A DNA stretch of 14,997 nt from an uncultured Spirochaetales bacterium (GTDB taxonomy: Bacteria > Spirochaetota > Spirochaetia > Treponematales > Treponemataceae): assembly GCA_946061495.1 (NCBI GenBank), contig CAMGSV010000038.1, forward strand, positions 1 to 14,997. Reading direction: 5' to 3'. This document shows, in pieces, positions 1 to 7,304 of this stretch. The position numbers and the translations under genes were made by a program. Numbering within the stretch: the first letter of the stretch is position 1; each line of letters starts with the position of its first letter. The notes beneath the pieces are model-generated. The model saw only the letters and a list, made by a program, of their open reading frames with translations. It made no database searches and was not told the origin of the DNA.

Positions 1-1
1 G

Positions 2-298
2 TTTTGGGTGGCAAAGGCAGCCAGTGTCAAATCCAAGTTTTTCAGTCCTTCGGATATTCAGGCAATTATGAAAAAGGCAATGGTAGAGCGGTTGAAGCAG
101 AAATACGGAAGAGAGTGGTTTCAGGAGGACGGAGAGAACTATCCGGTGAGAGTGTTTCTCATGAAGGATGAGGTGACGGTGGGACTAGACAGGAGGTTTC
201 GGCTATCTCAGGTCAACAGCGGGTGGAGGAAATCGCTAGGATGCTGTCAGGCGACAGTGCAGGGGCAGATGCCCTCGAGTATGCCCGCTCATTATTAG
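2..298 (+). pseudogene. THUMP-domain RNA methyltransferase (COG0116) fragment, cut at both ends
   Basis: The frame is open from the left edge, so the true start lies outside the window. Residues encoded by about 2-190 match the end of the THUMP region of RlmL/YpsC-type 23S rRNA guanine-N2 methyltransferases: an SPSDIQAIMKKAMVERL helix, then YPVRVFLMKDEVTVGLD, which corresponds to the family pattern of I/V-R-V, K-[DE] and S-L-D. In the family this LD is followed at once by TSG-x-x-L-H-x-RGYR and a Rossmann methyltransferase domain. Here the homology stops at the Asp codon (188-190), and the frame continues as unrelated sequence to a TAG at 296-298. The catalytic domain is therefore missing. 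It is read as a truncated remnant made by a recombination or assembly join with recN, not as a functional short gene. The family call rests on pattern recognition alone. Confidence 0.6.
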
Positions 299-321
299 AT
301 AAGTATGGGAGAAGGGAATAA
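172..321 (+). pseudogene. recN: recN 3' end (DNA repair ATPase C-terminus), 5' part absent
   Basis: In the frame offset from the methyltransferase fragment, an open stretch begins after the TGA at 169-171 and ends at TAA 319-321. From about 190 it reads ...SAISGQQRVEEIARMLSGD...ALEYARSLLDKYGRRE. R-x-x-EIARMLSG followed by a helix with A-R-x-L-L is the hallmark C-terminus of RecN, the SMC-like ATPase of double-strand-break repair. Nothing before about position 185 resembles RecN: no coiled coil, no Walker B. Only about 40 terminal residues are therefore present. The stop codon overlaps the ATG of the next gene (TAATG), as expected for the natural end of an operon gene. Whether a complete recN exists elsewhere in the genome cannot be seen from here. 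Confidence 0.65.
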
Positions 322-1124
322 TGGCCAAGATTGCAGCAGAAGCTCGTGATGATTTCAATGCGAAAAGTGAGCCATACAAGCAGGAGATTGAAAAGGCCCT
401 GAAAAAGGAAAAGGAAATTCTTTCCTCAATGACCGCCGACAGATCGGAAGCGGCCTACCGGCGCATCCTGCTGGCTGAGGAAATGATTTACATTGCCACC
501 ATTTATCTCACCATCAACAATCTTTCTGAGGAACTGCTTGCAGTCAAAAATACCGATGCCCTCAACGAGAGCCGCAAGACCTTGTACAAGGCCGTCATCT
601 ACCTCGAGGAAATCGTCACCAATATCATCGATGCTCCCTATTCCGAGTATGAGGATGCCCTTGCCCAGATTGACAGTATGCCCATGGACAAGCGGTTTTT
701 CATTGTCCGCAAGCTGGGGCTGGCCATCAGAATGCTGATGGATGCCTACGGCGAGAACACCAAGTGGAAGTGGGCCTTTGTGGAGTTGAACGGCCGTTTT
801 GCCGTCATCGCAAAGAACCTGCTGGACATCAAGCAGGCATCCAAGTCATATTTCGATCCTAGTTCCCCCGACTACGACACCACCGTCTATTATATCCAGC
901 TGGTGCGCAAGCTCATCGCCCAATCTGCGGACCAGTATCACCAGCGTTACGAATTCTCCACCCATCGGTTGGACGACATGAGAAATGCCCTGCTGTTCAT
1001 TGCGGCCCAGCGCCGATTCTGTATCATTTTTGATGAGAAGGATGAGGCAGAAGAGCTGAAGAAGAAGGGTCGCGTCCTCAAGGAAAAGATGGAGCTGGAC
1101 AGAAAGAAGGGAATCGCCCAATAA
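321..1124 (+). CDS. Helical protein of unknown function, downstream of recN
   Basis: This encodes 267 residues, starting at an ATG that overlaps the recN stop by one base and follows a purine-rich ribosome site (about 309-318). There is no signal peptide and no clear membrane helix, so it is probably cytoplasmic. The protein reads as almost entirely alpha-helical, with charged segments at both ends (E/K-rich, about residues 15-35 and 240-262) and a middle part rich in Leu, Ile and Tyr. I recognise no catalytic motif and no named domain. The coding signal is good, with third-position G/C bias like its neighbours. The overlap with recN suggests co-transcription with a repair gene, and I recall a similar recN-linked hypothetical gene in Treponema, but function is unknown. 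The stop is followed by a weak hairpin and T-run around 1140-1166. Confidence 0.85.
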   Translation: MAKIAAEARDDFNAKSEPYKQEIEKALKKEKEILSSMTADRSEAAYRRILLAEEMIYIATIYLTINNLSEELLAVKNTDALNESRKTLYKAVIYLEEIVTNIIDAPYSEYEDALAQIDSMPMDKRFFIVRKLGLAIRMLMDAYGENTKWKWAFVELNGRFAVIAKNLLDIKQASKSYFDPSSPDYDTTVYYIQLVRKLIAQSADQYHQRYEFSTHRLDDMRNALLFIAAQRRFCIIFDEKDEAEELKKKGRVLKEKMELDRKKGIAQ

Positions 1125-1154
1125 CTCCTCGGTACCAAAACAAGTTTTCAAGTC

Positions 1155-1182
1155 TTGTGTTTTTTTCCAATTAGTTTATAAT
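1155..1182 (+). promoter_or_regulatory. Sigma70-like promoter of pnrA
   Basis: A perfect -10 box TATAAT (1177-1182) is preceded, with a 16-bp spacer, by TTGTGT (1155-1160), which matches the -35 consensus at three of six bases. Transcription would begin near 1189, leaving a short leader of about 37 nt before the pnrA start. The T-run of the preceding weak hairpin (ACAAG 1140-1144 / CTTGT 1154-1158, T7 1160-1166) overlaps this promoter. The leader is too short to hold a purine riboswitch. Confidence 0.6.
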
Positions 1183-1215
1183 GAAAAAAGAACGCAATTT
1201 TGCTTGTATATTTTT

Positions 1216-1220
1216 GGAGG
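1216..1220 (+). promoter_or_regulatory. Ribosome binding site that sets the pnrA start
   Basis: GGAGG lies 5 nt before the ATG at 1226. An in-frame ATG at 1181 sits inside the -10 box and has no ribosome site, so 1226 is the start. The N-terminus then becomes a proper signal peptide (MKRF followed by a hydrophobic core). Confidence 0.8.
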
Positions 1221-1225
1221 AAATC

Positions 1226-2332
1226 ATGAAACGATTTGTACTCGTAGTTGCAGTCCTTTTGATGGCTGCAGGAGTAGTGTTCGCTCTTGGTGGTAAGGAC
1301 CAGTCCGCCGCCTCAGATGATCGGCCCAGCATTCGTCTGATCACTGATGCCACTGGCATTGACGACAAGTCCTTTAATGCCGCTGCTTGGCGGGGAATCT
1401 TGGAGTATTACGGTGACACCTGGGAGAATCAGGCCAACCGTGGAACGCTCTATGATGTGGTAACTTGCCAGACCCAGGACATGTACATCCCCACCCTGAA
1501 GCAGGTTTCTGACGAGGGCTATGACCTCATCGTTACTACTGGCTTTACCTTTGCTGATGCCCTGAACGAGGTTGCCCAGCTGTATCCTGAGCAGAAGTAC
1601 ATGATCGTTGACGTGGATTATGTAAACCAACCCAACGTCATGCAGTTCATGTTCAGTGAGGAGCAGGGATCCTACCTTGTTGGTGTTGCTGCTGCTCTTC
1701 AGGCCAAGGAAGAGGGAATTGCCAATCCTAAGTTCGGCTTCATCGGCGGTGTGCCCGGCGCCACCATCACCAAGTTCGAGATGGGCTATATTCAGGGAAT
1801 CAAGTCTGTATTCCCCAACGCCCAGATTGTGGACTTCTATGCCAACGACTGGGGAAAGCCTGAGCTGGCAAAGGCCCAGGCAAAGAACTGGTACGACTCC
1901 GGTGTGTACGCCATCTTCTCTGCCGCTGGTGGAACTGGTGGTGGAACCATCGCCCAGGCAAAGGAATACCGCCAGCAGGGCAAGAACGTGTGGGCCATTG
2001 GTGTTGACTCCGACCAGTACGCTGATGGAATCTACGAGGGGGACAAGTCTGCCGTTCTCACTTCCATGATCAAACGTGTGGAGGCTTCCACCATGTACGC
2101 CCTGGATGCCGTTGCAAAGGACACCTTCAAGAGCGGTGTGGTGATCCTTGACATGGCAGCTGATGGCGTGGGCTTCTCCGCCGCAAATCCTGGGCTGTCA
2201 ACTGCCGTTGTAAAGCAGATCGAGAGCCTGAAGGCTGACATCATCAGTGGAAAGATTAAGGTTATTGGAACCTACAAGGATGCCATGGCCGCTGGAGTTG
2301 CTCCTGCTGGACTTGGTGCTATGGATAACTAA
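1226..2332 (+). CDS. pnrA: PnrA/TmpC-type purine-nucleoside binding protein (BMP family)
   Basis: Periplasmic receptor of a nucleoside ABC importer, 368 residues. Residues 1-20 form a signal peptide with a typical spirochaete core ending VVFA. Mature-protein motifs match the BMP/PnrA family. GIDDKSFN (44-51) supplies the Phe-Asn at the ligand site of T. pallidum PnrA. MIVDVD (126-131), AAGGTGGG (233-240), GVDSDQY (259-265) and LTSMIKR (278-284) correspond to other ligand-contacting segments. The likely ligands are inosine, guanosine and adenosine, by family. There is no Cys after the signal peptide, so the usual lipoprotein anchor of PnrA is missing. The gene has its own promoter and is followed by a hairpin terminator and then the ATPase and permease genes. 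Alternative: a BMP protein for another ribose-containing ligand. Confidence 0.9.
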   Translation: MKRFVLVVAVLLMAAGVVFALGGKDQSAASDDRPSIRLITDATGIDDKSFNAAAWRGILEYYGDTWENQANRGTLYDVVTCQTQDMYIPTLKQVSDEGYDLIVTTGFTFADALNEVAQLYPEQKYMIVDVDYVNQPNVMQFMFSEEQGSYLVGVAAALQAKEEGIANPKFGFIGGVPGATITKFEMGYIQGIKSVFPNAQIVDFYANDWGKPELAKAQAKNWYDSGVYAIFSAAGGTGGGTIAQAKEYRQQGKNVWAIGVDSDQYADGIYEGDKSAVLTSMIKRVEASTMYALDAVAKDTFKSGVVILDMAADGVGFSAANPGLSTAVVKQIESLKADIISGKIKVIGTYKDAMAAGVAPAGLGAMDN

Positions 2333-2351
2333 TTCTACTTGAGAAACAATT

Positions 2352-2391
2352 GGGGCTGTCCGCAGGATTTTTTTCTGGGCAGCCCCTTTTT
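2352..2391 (+). terminator. Intrinsic terminator/attenuator between pnrA and the transporter genes
   Basis: GGGGCTG (2352-2358) pairs with CAGCCCC (2380-2386). The stem extends by a G-T wobble and two further C-G pairs (2359-2361 with 2377-2379), giving 10 pairs, followed by TTTTT (2387-2391). The downstream ATPase gene starts only 20 bp later with no clear promoter between. This is best read as a partial terminator that lets the receptor gene be transcribed more than the ATPase and permease genes. Confidence 0.8.
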
Positions 2392-2411
2392 CGTAAGAAT
2401 GGGGGAACGGC

Positions 2412-3947
2412 GTGGACAAGTATGCAATAGAGATGCTGGGAATCACCAAGACATTTCCCGGCGTTGTGGCCAATGACAACGTGACGCTGTCGGTAAGGGA
2501 AAACGAGGTCCTTGCCCTGTTGGGAGAGAATGGAGCGGGAAAGTCAACCCTCATGTCCATCCTCTTTGGTTCCTATGATCCTGACTCCGGCGTCATCAAG
2601 ATTCGGGGACAGGAGGTGCGGATCAAGGATCCCAATGCGGCTACCGCCTTGGGAATCGGCATGGTGCACCAGCACTTCAAGCTTGTCCACAACTACACCG
2701 TGGCGGAGAACATTGTTCTGGGCATTGAGCCCACCAAGCACCGGATGCTGGATTTGGCTGCCGCCGAGGAACGGGTTCGGGAGTTGTCGGAAAAGTACGG
2801 CCTCATGGTGAATCCCAAGGACATGATAGAGGACATCACCGTGGGCATGCAGCAGCGGGTGGAGATTCTCAAAACCCTCTACCGCAATGCCGACATCATC
2901 ATCTTTGACGAGCCCACCGCCGTCCTCACGCCACAGGAAATCGATGAGTTGATGGAGATTATCCGCAGGCTCAAGGCAGAGGGAAAGACCATCATCCTCA
3001 TCACCCACAAGCTGAAGGAGATCAAGGCGGTGGCGGAGCGCTGTACCGTCCTGCGGCGGGGAAGGCTGGTGGGAACCGTTACGGTGGCCGACGTGAGCGA
3101 GCAGCAGCTGGCGGAAATGATGGTGGGCCGAGCCGTTAAATTCGAAATTGACAAGGCTCCCTGCCAGCCGGGAGAGACAATCCTTTCCATAAAGAACATC
3201 TCTGTCAAAAACAGTCGTGGCCAGCTGGCGGTGCGGGACCTGTCCCTGGAGGTGCGTGCAGGAGAGATTGTTGGCATTGCCGGTGTGGACGGCAACGGCC
3301 AGTCGGAGCTGATTTTTGCCATCACCGGCATGAGTCCTTTGGAGCAGGGACAGGTTTTCCTGAGGGACCGGGATATCTCCAGCCTTTCCATCCGGCAGCG
3401 CATTGAGTCCGGCATCGGCCACATCCCTGAGGATCGGCGCAAGCACGGTCTGGTGTCGGAATTCACGGTGGCGGAGAACATCGCCCTCAAGACCTACTAC
3501 AAGCCGCCCTTTACCAAGCACGGCTGCCTGCTGGACAGTCCTCAGATGAGCAGTGCTGCGGCAAGCCTCATCCAGGACTATGATATCAGGGCAGGTGAGG
3601 GACCCGCCACCAGAGCAGGCAGCATGTCCGGCGGAAACCAGCAGAAGGTCATCATCGCCCGGGAAATCGAGCTTTCACCGGAATTGCTGGTGGTGGCTCA
3701 GCCCACCCGTGGCCTGGACGTTGGCGCCATCGAGTACATCCGCCAGCGGATTGTGGCGGAGCGGGACAAGGGCAGGGCAATCCTGTTGATTTCCTTCGAG
3801 CTGGACGAAATCATGAATCTCTGCGACCGCATCGCCACCATTTCTAAGGGAACCATTGTGGGTGTCTTTGATGCGGGAGCGGTGACGGAGCGGGAAATCG
3901 GTGTGATGATGGCTGGTTCAAAGGGTGGCAAGGAGGAGACCGTATGA
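2412..3947 (+). CDS. Nucleoside ABC transporter ATPase, two NBDs (NupO/YufO/PnrC-like)
   Basis: Cytoplasmic ATPase of the importer, 511 residues with two nucleotide-binding domains, the layout of the sugar/nucleoside (RbsA-like) class. NBD1 has Walker A GENGAGKST (38-46), the class-specific signature TVGMQQR (143-149), Walker B IIIFDEPTA (162-170) and the switch His in THK (198-200). NBD2 has a degenerate Walker A GVDGNGQS (291-298), a good SGGNQQ (406-411), a Walker B lacking the acidic pair (VVAQPTRGLD, 427-436) and SFE instead of THK. NBD2 is therefore probably non-hydrolytic, as is usual for the BMP-linked members. The start is GTG 2412, with only a weak G-rich site upstream (2401-2405). 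The stop overlaps the next start (ATGA). In T. pallidum naming the ATPase is, as I recall, pnrC. Confidence 0.9.
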   Translation: MDKYAIEMLGITKTFPGVVANDNVTLSVRENEVLALLGENGAGKSTLMSILFGSYDPDSGVIKIRGQEVRIKDPNAATALGIGMVHQHFKLVHNYTVAENIVLGIEPTKHRMLDLAAAEERVRELSEKYGLMVNPKDMIEDITVGMQQRVEILKTLYRNADIIIFDEPTAVLTPQEIDELMEIIRRLKAEGKTIILITHKLKEIKAVAERCTVLRRGRLVGTVTVADVSEQQLAEMMVGRAVKFEIDKAPCQPGETILSIKNISVKNSRGQLAVRDLSLEVRAGEIVGIAGVDGNGQSELIFAITGMSPLEQGQVFLRDRDISSLSIRQRIESGIGHIPEDRRKHGLVSEFTVAENIALKTYYKPPFTKHGCLLDSPQMSSAAASLIQDYDIRAGEGPATRAGSMSGGNQQKVIIAREIELSPELLVVAQPTRGLDVGAIEYIRQRIVAERDKGRAILLISFELDEIMNLCDRIATISKGTIVGVFDAGAVTEREIGVMMAGSKGGKEETV

Positions 3948-5098
3948 GACAGCGACAGAAGATACAGGGCAGGCTGACGGAGCTCTTGCTCCGTTCAGAC
4001 GGAGCGATTTCAGTGCTGGTAGTGCTGCTGGGATTCTTGTGCGGCACTATTCTGGTGGCCGTGGTGGGACGAAATCCCTTGAACATGTACAAGGCTATCC
4101 TCCAGTCCCTCACTGGCTACAACATCGACCGGGGAATCTGGAACATCCGCTATGTGGGCGAATGGCTGAACCTTTCTGTACCCTATATTTTCTGCGGTTT
4201 GGCTATGGCCTTTGCCGCACGAACGGGGCTGTTCAATATTGGAGGTGAGGGACAATACATCATGGGGCTCACCATGGCCCAGGTTATTGCCCTCCTTGGC
4301 CCCCAGATTCCCGTGGTCCACTGGATCCTGGCCATGGCTGGTGCCCTGCTGATGGGTGCGATTTGGGGCGGCATCGTGGGCTTTTTGAAGGCCCGCTACG
4401 AGGTTTCCGAGGTGGTGGCCACCATCATGCTGAACTATGTGGCCCTCTATCTGTCCCGCATCATCACCATGGCCATCCCTGGAACAAACACCTACAAAAC
4501 GGTGAATTTTCCTGAGACAGCCTCATTGCGGGCCGACTTCCTTTCCACCCTGACAAACGGCTCCACCTTGAACCTGGGAATCTTTTTGGTGGTGGCCGCC
4601 GTGGTGCTGTACTGGTTTCTGATGGAGCGGACAAACCTGGGCTTTGGTCTCAGGGCTACGGGTTTCAACAAGGAGGCCGCCCGCTACGGTGGCATTCCCG
4701 TGGTCACCAGCGTGGTGATCTCCATGGCAGTTGCCGGTGCCTTTGCTGGTATGGGCGGTGGTGTGGTGGCCTTGGGCTCATTCCGCCACGGCCGGGTTAT
4801 CTCCGGTATGGACAACTACGGCTTTACAGGCATTGCCGTGGCACTGGTAGGAAACAACACGGCGGTGGGAACCCTGCTGGCGGGCCTCCTCTTCGGTCTG
4901 CTGGCGGCGGCCCAACCCTTGATGCAGTCAAAGCAGATTCCCAAGGAGATAACCTTCATCATCCAGGGACTGATTGTGGTGTTCATCGCCATCAGGACGG
5001 GCATCAGGCTCTTCCTGCAGTGGAGGGTGAAGCGGGCCGCCGAAAAGGCTGCGGTCAGTGAGCAGCGGGAGGAAAAGAAGGAGGGAGAGAATGACTAG
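3944..5098 (+). CDS. Nucleoside ABC transporter permease 1 (BPD_transp_2 family)
   Basis: Inner-membrane permease of 384 residues. A short basic cytoplasmic N-terminus is followed by a first membrane helix (about residues 25-45) and further hydrophobic segments, with a charged C-terminal tail (K/E-rich, last ~25 residues). Family marks include AARTGLFNIGGEGQYIMG, equivalent to the conserved G-x-x-N-I-G-x-E-G-Q motif of NupP/YufP-like permeases, and LRATGFNKEAARYGGI, the cytoplasmic loop that contacts the ATPase. The start ATG 3944 overlaps the ATPase stop by 4 bases and has AAGGAGG at 3930-3936, 7 nt upstream. Usual length for the longer of the two permeases. It pairs with the next gene to form the channel. 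Confidence 0.9.
   Translation: MRQRQKIQGRLTELLLRSDGAISVLVVLLGFLCGTILVAVVGRNPLNMYKAILQSLTGYNIDRGIWNIRYVGEWLNLSVPYIFCGLAMAFAARTGLFNIGGEGQYIMGLTMAQVIALLGPQIPVVHWILAMAGALLMGAIWGGIVGFLKARYEVSEVVATIMLNYVALYLSRIITMAIPGTNTYKTVNFPETASLRADFLSTLTNGSTLNLGIFLVVAAVVLYWFLMERTNLGFGLRATGFNKEAARYGGIPVVTSVVISMAVAGAFAGMGGGVVALGSFRHGRVISGMDNYGFTGIAVALVGNNTAVGTLLAGLLFGLLAAAQPLMQSKQIPKEITFIIQGLIVVFIAIRTGIRLFLQWRVKRAAEKAAVSEQREEKKEGEND
5078..5084 (+). promoter_or_regulatory. Ribosome binding site setting the second permease start
   Basis: AAGGAGG lies 6 nt before the ATG at 5091. An in-frame GTG at 5058 would add a basic stretch (SSGRKRRRER) that lies inside the preceding gene and has no ribosome site. Start 5091 is preferred. 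Confidence 0.75.
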
Positions 5099-5996
5099 TA
5101 TCCTTGGAATGATTCCATCTGTATTGATGATTGTGTCCCCCATCCTGATTACGGCGGCCGGCGGCATGATCTGCGAGCGCTCAGGCGTGGTGAACATCGC
5201 TCTGGAGGGGTTGATGGCCATCGGAGCATTTTCCGCCGCCGCCACCCACGTGCTGCTGGAGGCTACCATGCCCGGCTCCATCTGGCTCGGCCTGCTGGTG
5301 GGAGCAGTGCTGGGCATGGCCTTTTCCCTGATCCATGCCTTTGCCGCCATCACCTTGAATGCGGACCAGACGGTTTCCGGCACCGGAATCAACCTTTTGG
5401 CCAACGGTGTCACCATCTTTGCGGCTCAAATCCTGTTCTCCATGGACAGGACCGCCCCCTTCCAGAACGGCATGATGCCCGGTCCCTTCGGCATCTACCC
5501 CACGGCCCTCATTGCCCTGGTGGTGATTCTGGGAACCTGGTTCATTTTGTACCGTCTTCCCTTCGGACTGCGACTGCGTGCCTGCGGTGAGAATCCCGGT
5601 GCCGCCGCCTCCGTGGGAATCAAGGTGCTGCGTATCCGCTACATTGCGGTGCTGACCTCCGGCTTTCTGGCGGGGCTGGCCGGCGGCTGCCTGGTGTTTA
5701 CCCAGACCATCCAGTTTACCTCCAACACCATCAACGGTGCCGGATACATCGCCTTGGCGGCAGTGTCCTTTGGTCGGTGGCGGCCTCTGGGAATTACGGC
5801 CTCCTCCCTGCTCTTTGGTGCGGCGGTGGCCTTCTCCATCTATGTGGTGAACATCCCCTTCCTGCGGAACCTGCTGCCCTCCGAGTTCTTCAGCCTCCTG
5901 CCCTATGTCATCACCCTGCTGGCCTTGGTGGTGTTCAGCGGAAAGAACTATGCTCCCTTGGCTTCCGGCAAGCCCTACGAGAAGATGGGCAGCTAA
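5091..5996 (+). CDS. Nucleoside ABC transporter permease 2 (BPD_transp_2 family)
   Basis: Second inner-membrane permease, 301 residues, close to the family's usual ~300-320 (NupQ/YufQ-like; the last gene of the T. pallidum pnr operon is the counterpart). It is hydrophobic throughout. Family marks are GGMICERSGVVNIALEG near residues 24-40, matching the conserved G-x-x-x-x-E-R-x-G-V-x-N-I-x-x-E-G, and LRACGENPGAAASVGI, the ATPase-contact loop. The gene overlaps the end of permease 1 by 8 bases, so translation is coupled. It is the last gene of the receptor-ATPase-permease set. No strong terminator follows; the next promoter begins 6 bp after its stop. The small second gene (pnrB) that I recall in the T. 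pallidum operon is absent here. Confidence 0.9.
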   Translation: MTSILGMIPSVLMIVSPILITAAGGMICERSGVVNIALEGLMAIGAFSAAATHVLLEATMPGSIWLGLLVGAVLGMAFSLIHAFAAITLNADQTVSGTGINLLANGVTIFAAQILFSMDRTAPFQNGMMPGPFGIYPTALIALVVILGTWFILYRLPFGLRLRACGENPGAAASVGIKVLRIRYIAVLTSGFLAGLAGGCLVFTQTIQFTSNTINGAGYIALAAVSFGRWRPLGITASSLLFGAAVAFSIYVVNIPFLRNLLPSEFFSLLPYVITLLALVVFSGKNYAPLASGKPYEKMGS

Positions 5997-6002
5997 ATTT
6001 GT

Positions 6003-6031
6003 TTGACAGCCTGATGAGAGTGTTGTATACT
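6003..6031 (+). promoter_or_regulatory. Near-consensus sigma70 promoter of the MsmX-like ATPase
   Basis: TTGACA (6003-6008, perfect -35), a 17-bp spacer, then TATACT (6026-6031, five of six). It is the best promoter in the window and gives a leader of about 27 nt ending in AAGGAGG (6051-6057), 7 nt before the ATG. This suggests strong, largely constitutive expression. I see no operator-like inverted repeat around it. Confidence 0.85.
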
Positions 6032-6064
6032 AGTTTTATAAGATAATTCTAAGGAGGCCGTAGA

Positions 6065-7177
6065 ATGGCTAAAGTAGAACTGAAGGGAATCGGAAAGGTC
6101 TACGATGGAAATGTCCGCGCTGTTGACAACGCCAACATCACCATCGAGGATCAGGAATTCGTAATCTTCGTAGGCCCATCTGGTTGTGGTAAGTCCACAA
6201 CCCTGCGTATGGTTGCCGGTCTGGAAGACATCAGTGAAGGAGAACTCTACATCGATCAGGAGCTTATGAACGATGTTCCTCCCAAGGACCGCAACATCGC
6301 CATGGTATTCCAGAACTACGCACTGTATCCCCACATGACCGTGTACGACAACATGGCCTTTGGTCTGAAGATTAGAAAGACCGACAAGGCTGAGATTGAG
6401 CGGCGTGTAAATGAGGCTGCCCGCATCTTGGACATCGAAAAGCTGCTGGATCGCAAGCCCAAGGCTCTTTCCGGTGGACAGCGCCAGCGTGTTGCTGTTG
6501 GACGTGCCATCGTCCGCAATCCCAAGGTATTCCTCTTTGACGAGCCCCTATCCAACTTGGACGCCAAGCTCCGTGTTCAGATGCGTGCCGAGATTTCCGA
6601 CCTCCACCACCGCCTGAAGGCCACCATGATCTACGTCACCCACGACCAGGTTGAGGCCTTGACCATGGGAGACAAGATTGTTGTCATGAAGGATGGAAAG
6701 GTTCAGCAGATTGGCTCACCGCTCTATCTGTACAACCACCCCATCAATAAATTCGTCGCCGGATTCATCGGATCACCGCCAATGAACTTTTTGTCCGTAA
6801 AGATTGTGGACAAGGGTGGCCAGATTCTTGCCGACGAGGGCACCTTCGAGGTGGTTCCCACCCCAGAGCAGGCTGCAAGGCTCAAGACGTATGTGGGCAA
6901 GGAAGTGTTCTTCGGAATCCGTCCCGAGGACATGCAGTACACCAAGGAGCCAGCCCAGTCCAACAACATGCAGATGAAGGTGTCCATCATCGAGCCTCTC
7001 GGTGCTGAGACCCACCTGTACCTTGCCACCAAGAGCCAGCAGGTTATTGCCCGCACAGAGCCCGACAACACCTTCCGCATTGGAGACACTGCCAACTTCA
7101 TTCCCAACATGGAGAAGGGTAAGTTCTTCGACAAGGAGACCGAGTTGAATATCTGTGAGGATGTAAAGACCGAGTAA
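6065..7177 (+). CDS. Sugar ABC importer ATPase, MalK/MsmX/UgpC type, orphan
   Basis: Cytoplasmic ATPase of 370 residues, the family's usual length. NBD motifs are Walker A GPSGCGKST (37-45), Q-loop FQNYALYPHMT (82-92), signature LSGGQRQR (135-142), Walker B VFLFDEPLSNLD (155-166) and H-loop VTHDQ (191-195). After about residue 240 comes a C-terminal TOBE/MOP-type regulatory region (FGIRPED... IEPLGAETHLY). It energises carbohydrate or glycerol-phosphate importers. No permease or binding protein gene flanks it, and it has its own promoter and terminator, so it is probably a shared ATPase serving several importers, like B. subtilis MsmX. The exact substrates cannot be read from the sequence. 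Confidence 0.92.
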   Translation: MAKVELKGIGKVYDGNVRAVDNANITIEDQEFVIFVGPSGCGKSTTLRMVAGLEDISEGELYIDQELMNDVPPKDRNIAMVFQNYALYPHMTVYDNMAFGLKIRKTDKAEIERRVNEAARILDIEKLLDRKPKALSGGQRQRVAVGRAIVRNPKVFLFDEPLSNLDAKLRVQMRAEISDLHHRLKATMIYVTHDQVEALTMGDKIVVMKDGKVQQIGSPLYLYNHPINKFVAGFIGSPPMNFLSVKIVDKGGQILADEGTFEVVPTPEQAARLKTYVGKEVFFGIRPEDMQYTKEPAQSNNMQMKVSIIEPLGAETHLYLATKSQQVIARTEPDNTFRIGDTANFIPNMEKGKFFDKETELNICEDVKTE

Positions 7178-7203
7178 GGTGCTTTATTCCGAGATAAAGG
7201 AAA

Positions 7204-7239
7204 TGCCGGACGAGACCTGCTTTCGTCCGGTATTTTTTT
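7204..7239 (+). terminator. Strong intrinsic terminator after the MsmX-like ATPase
   Basis: The stem TGCCGGACGA (7204-7213) pairs with TCGTCCGGTA (7223-7232), 10 pairs with one G-T wobble and a 9-nt loop, followed directly by seven T (7233-7239). It isolates the ATPase gene from the promoter downstream. Confidence 0.93.
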
Positions 7240-7266
7240 GGTTTTGTTCTTTAATATGCCCACCGC

Positions 7267-7295
7267 TTGACTAGCTACCGTGAAAAGCCTATTAT
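7267..7295 (+). promoter_or_regulatory. pcnB promoter, probably producing a leaderless mRNA
   Basis: TTGACT (7267-7272, five of six), a 17-bp spacer, then TATTAT (7290-7295, five of six). Transcription is expected near 7302, about 3 nt before the GTG at 7305. No Shine-Dalgarno sequence exists in the 9 bases between the -10 box and the start codon. Confidence 0.6.
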
Positions 7296-7304
7296 ATACA
7301 AACC

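Noticed and set aside
1140..1166. Hairpin plus T7 after the 267-residue gene as a full terminator
   Set aside because: The stem is only five AT-rich pairs and overlaps the pnrA -35 region. It is too weak to call as a separate terminator.
1181..1225. ATG at 1181 as an earlier start for pnrA
   Set aside because: The ATG is part of the -10 box TATAATG and has no ribosome site. The 1226 start has GGAGG and gives a proper signal peptide.
1183..1225. Purine riboswitch before the nucleoside receptor
   Set aside because: The predicted leader is only about 37 nt, too short for a purine aptamer, and no such fold is seen.
2544..3521. Long minus-strand open frame opposite the ABC ATPase (325 codons)
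   Set aside because: The product is rich in His, Gln and Gly with no family motif, while the plus strand has clear Walker and signature motifs. It is an antisense artefact of codon bias.
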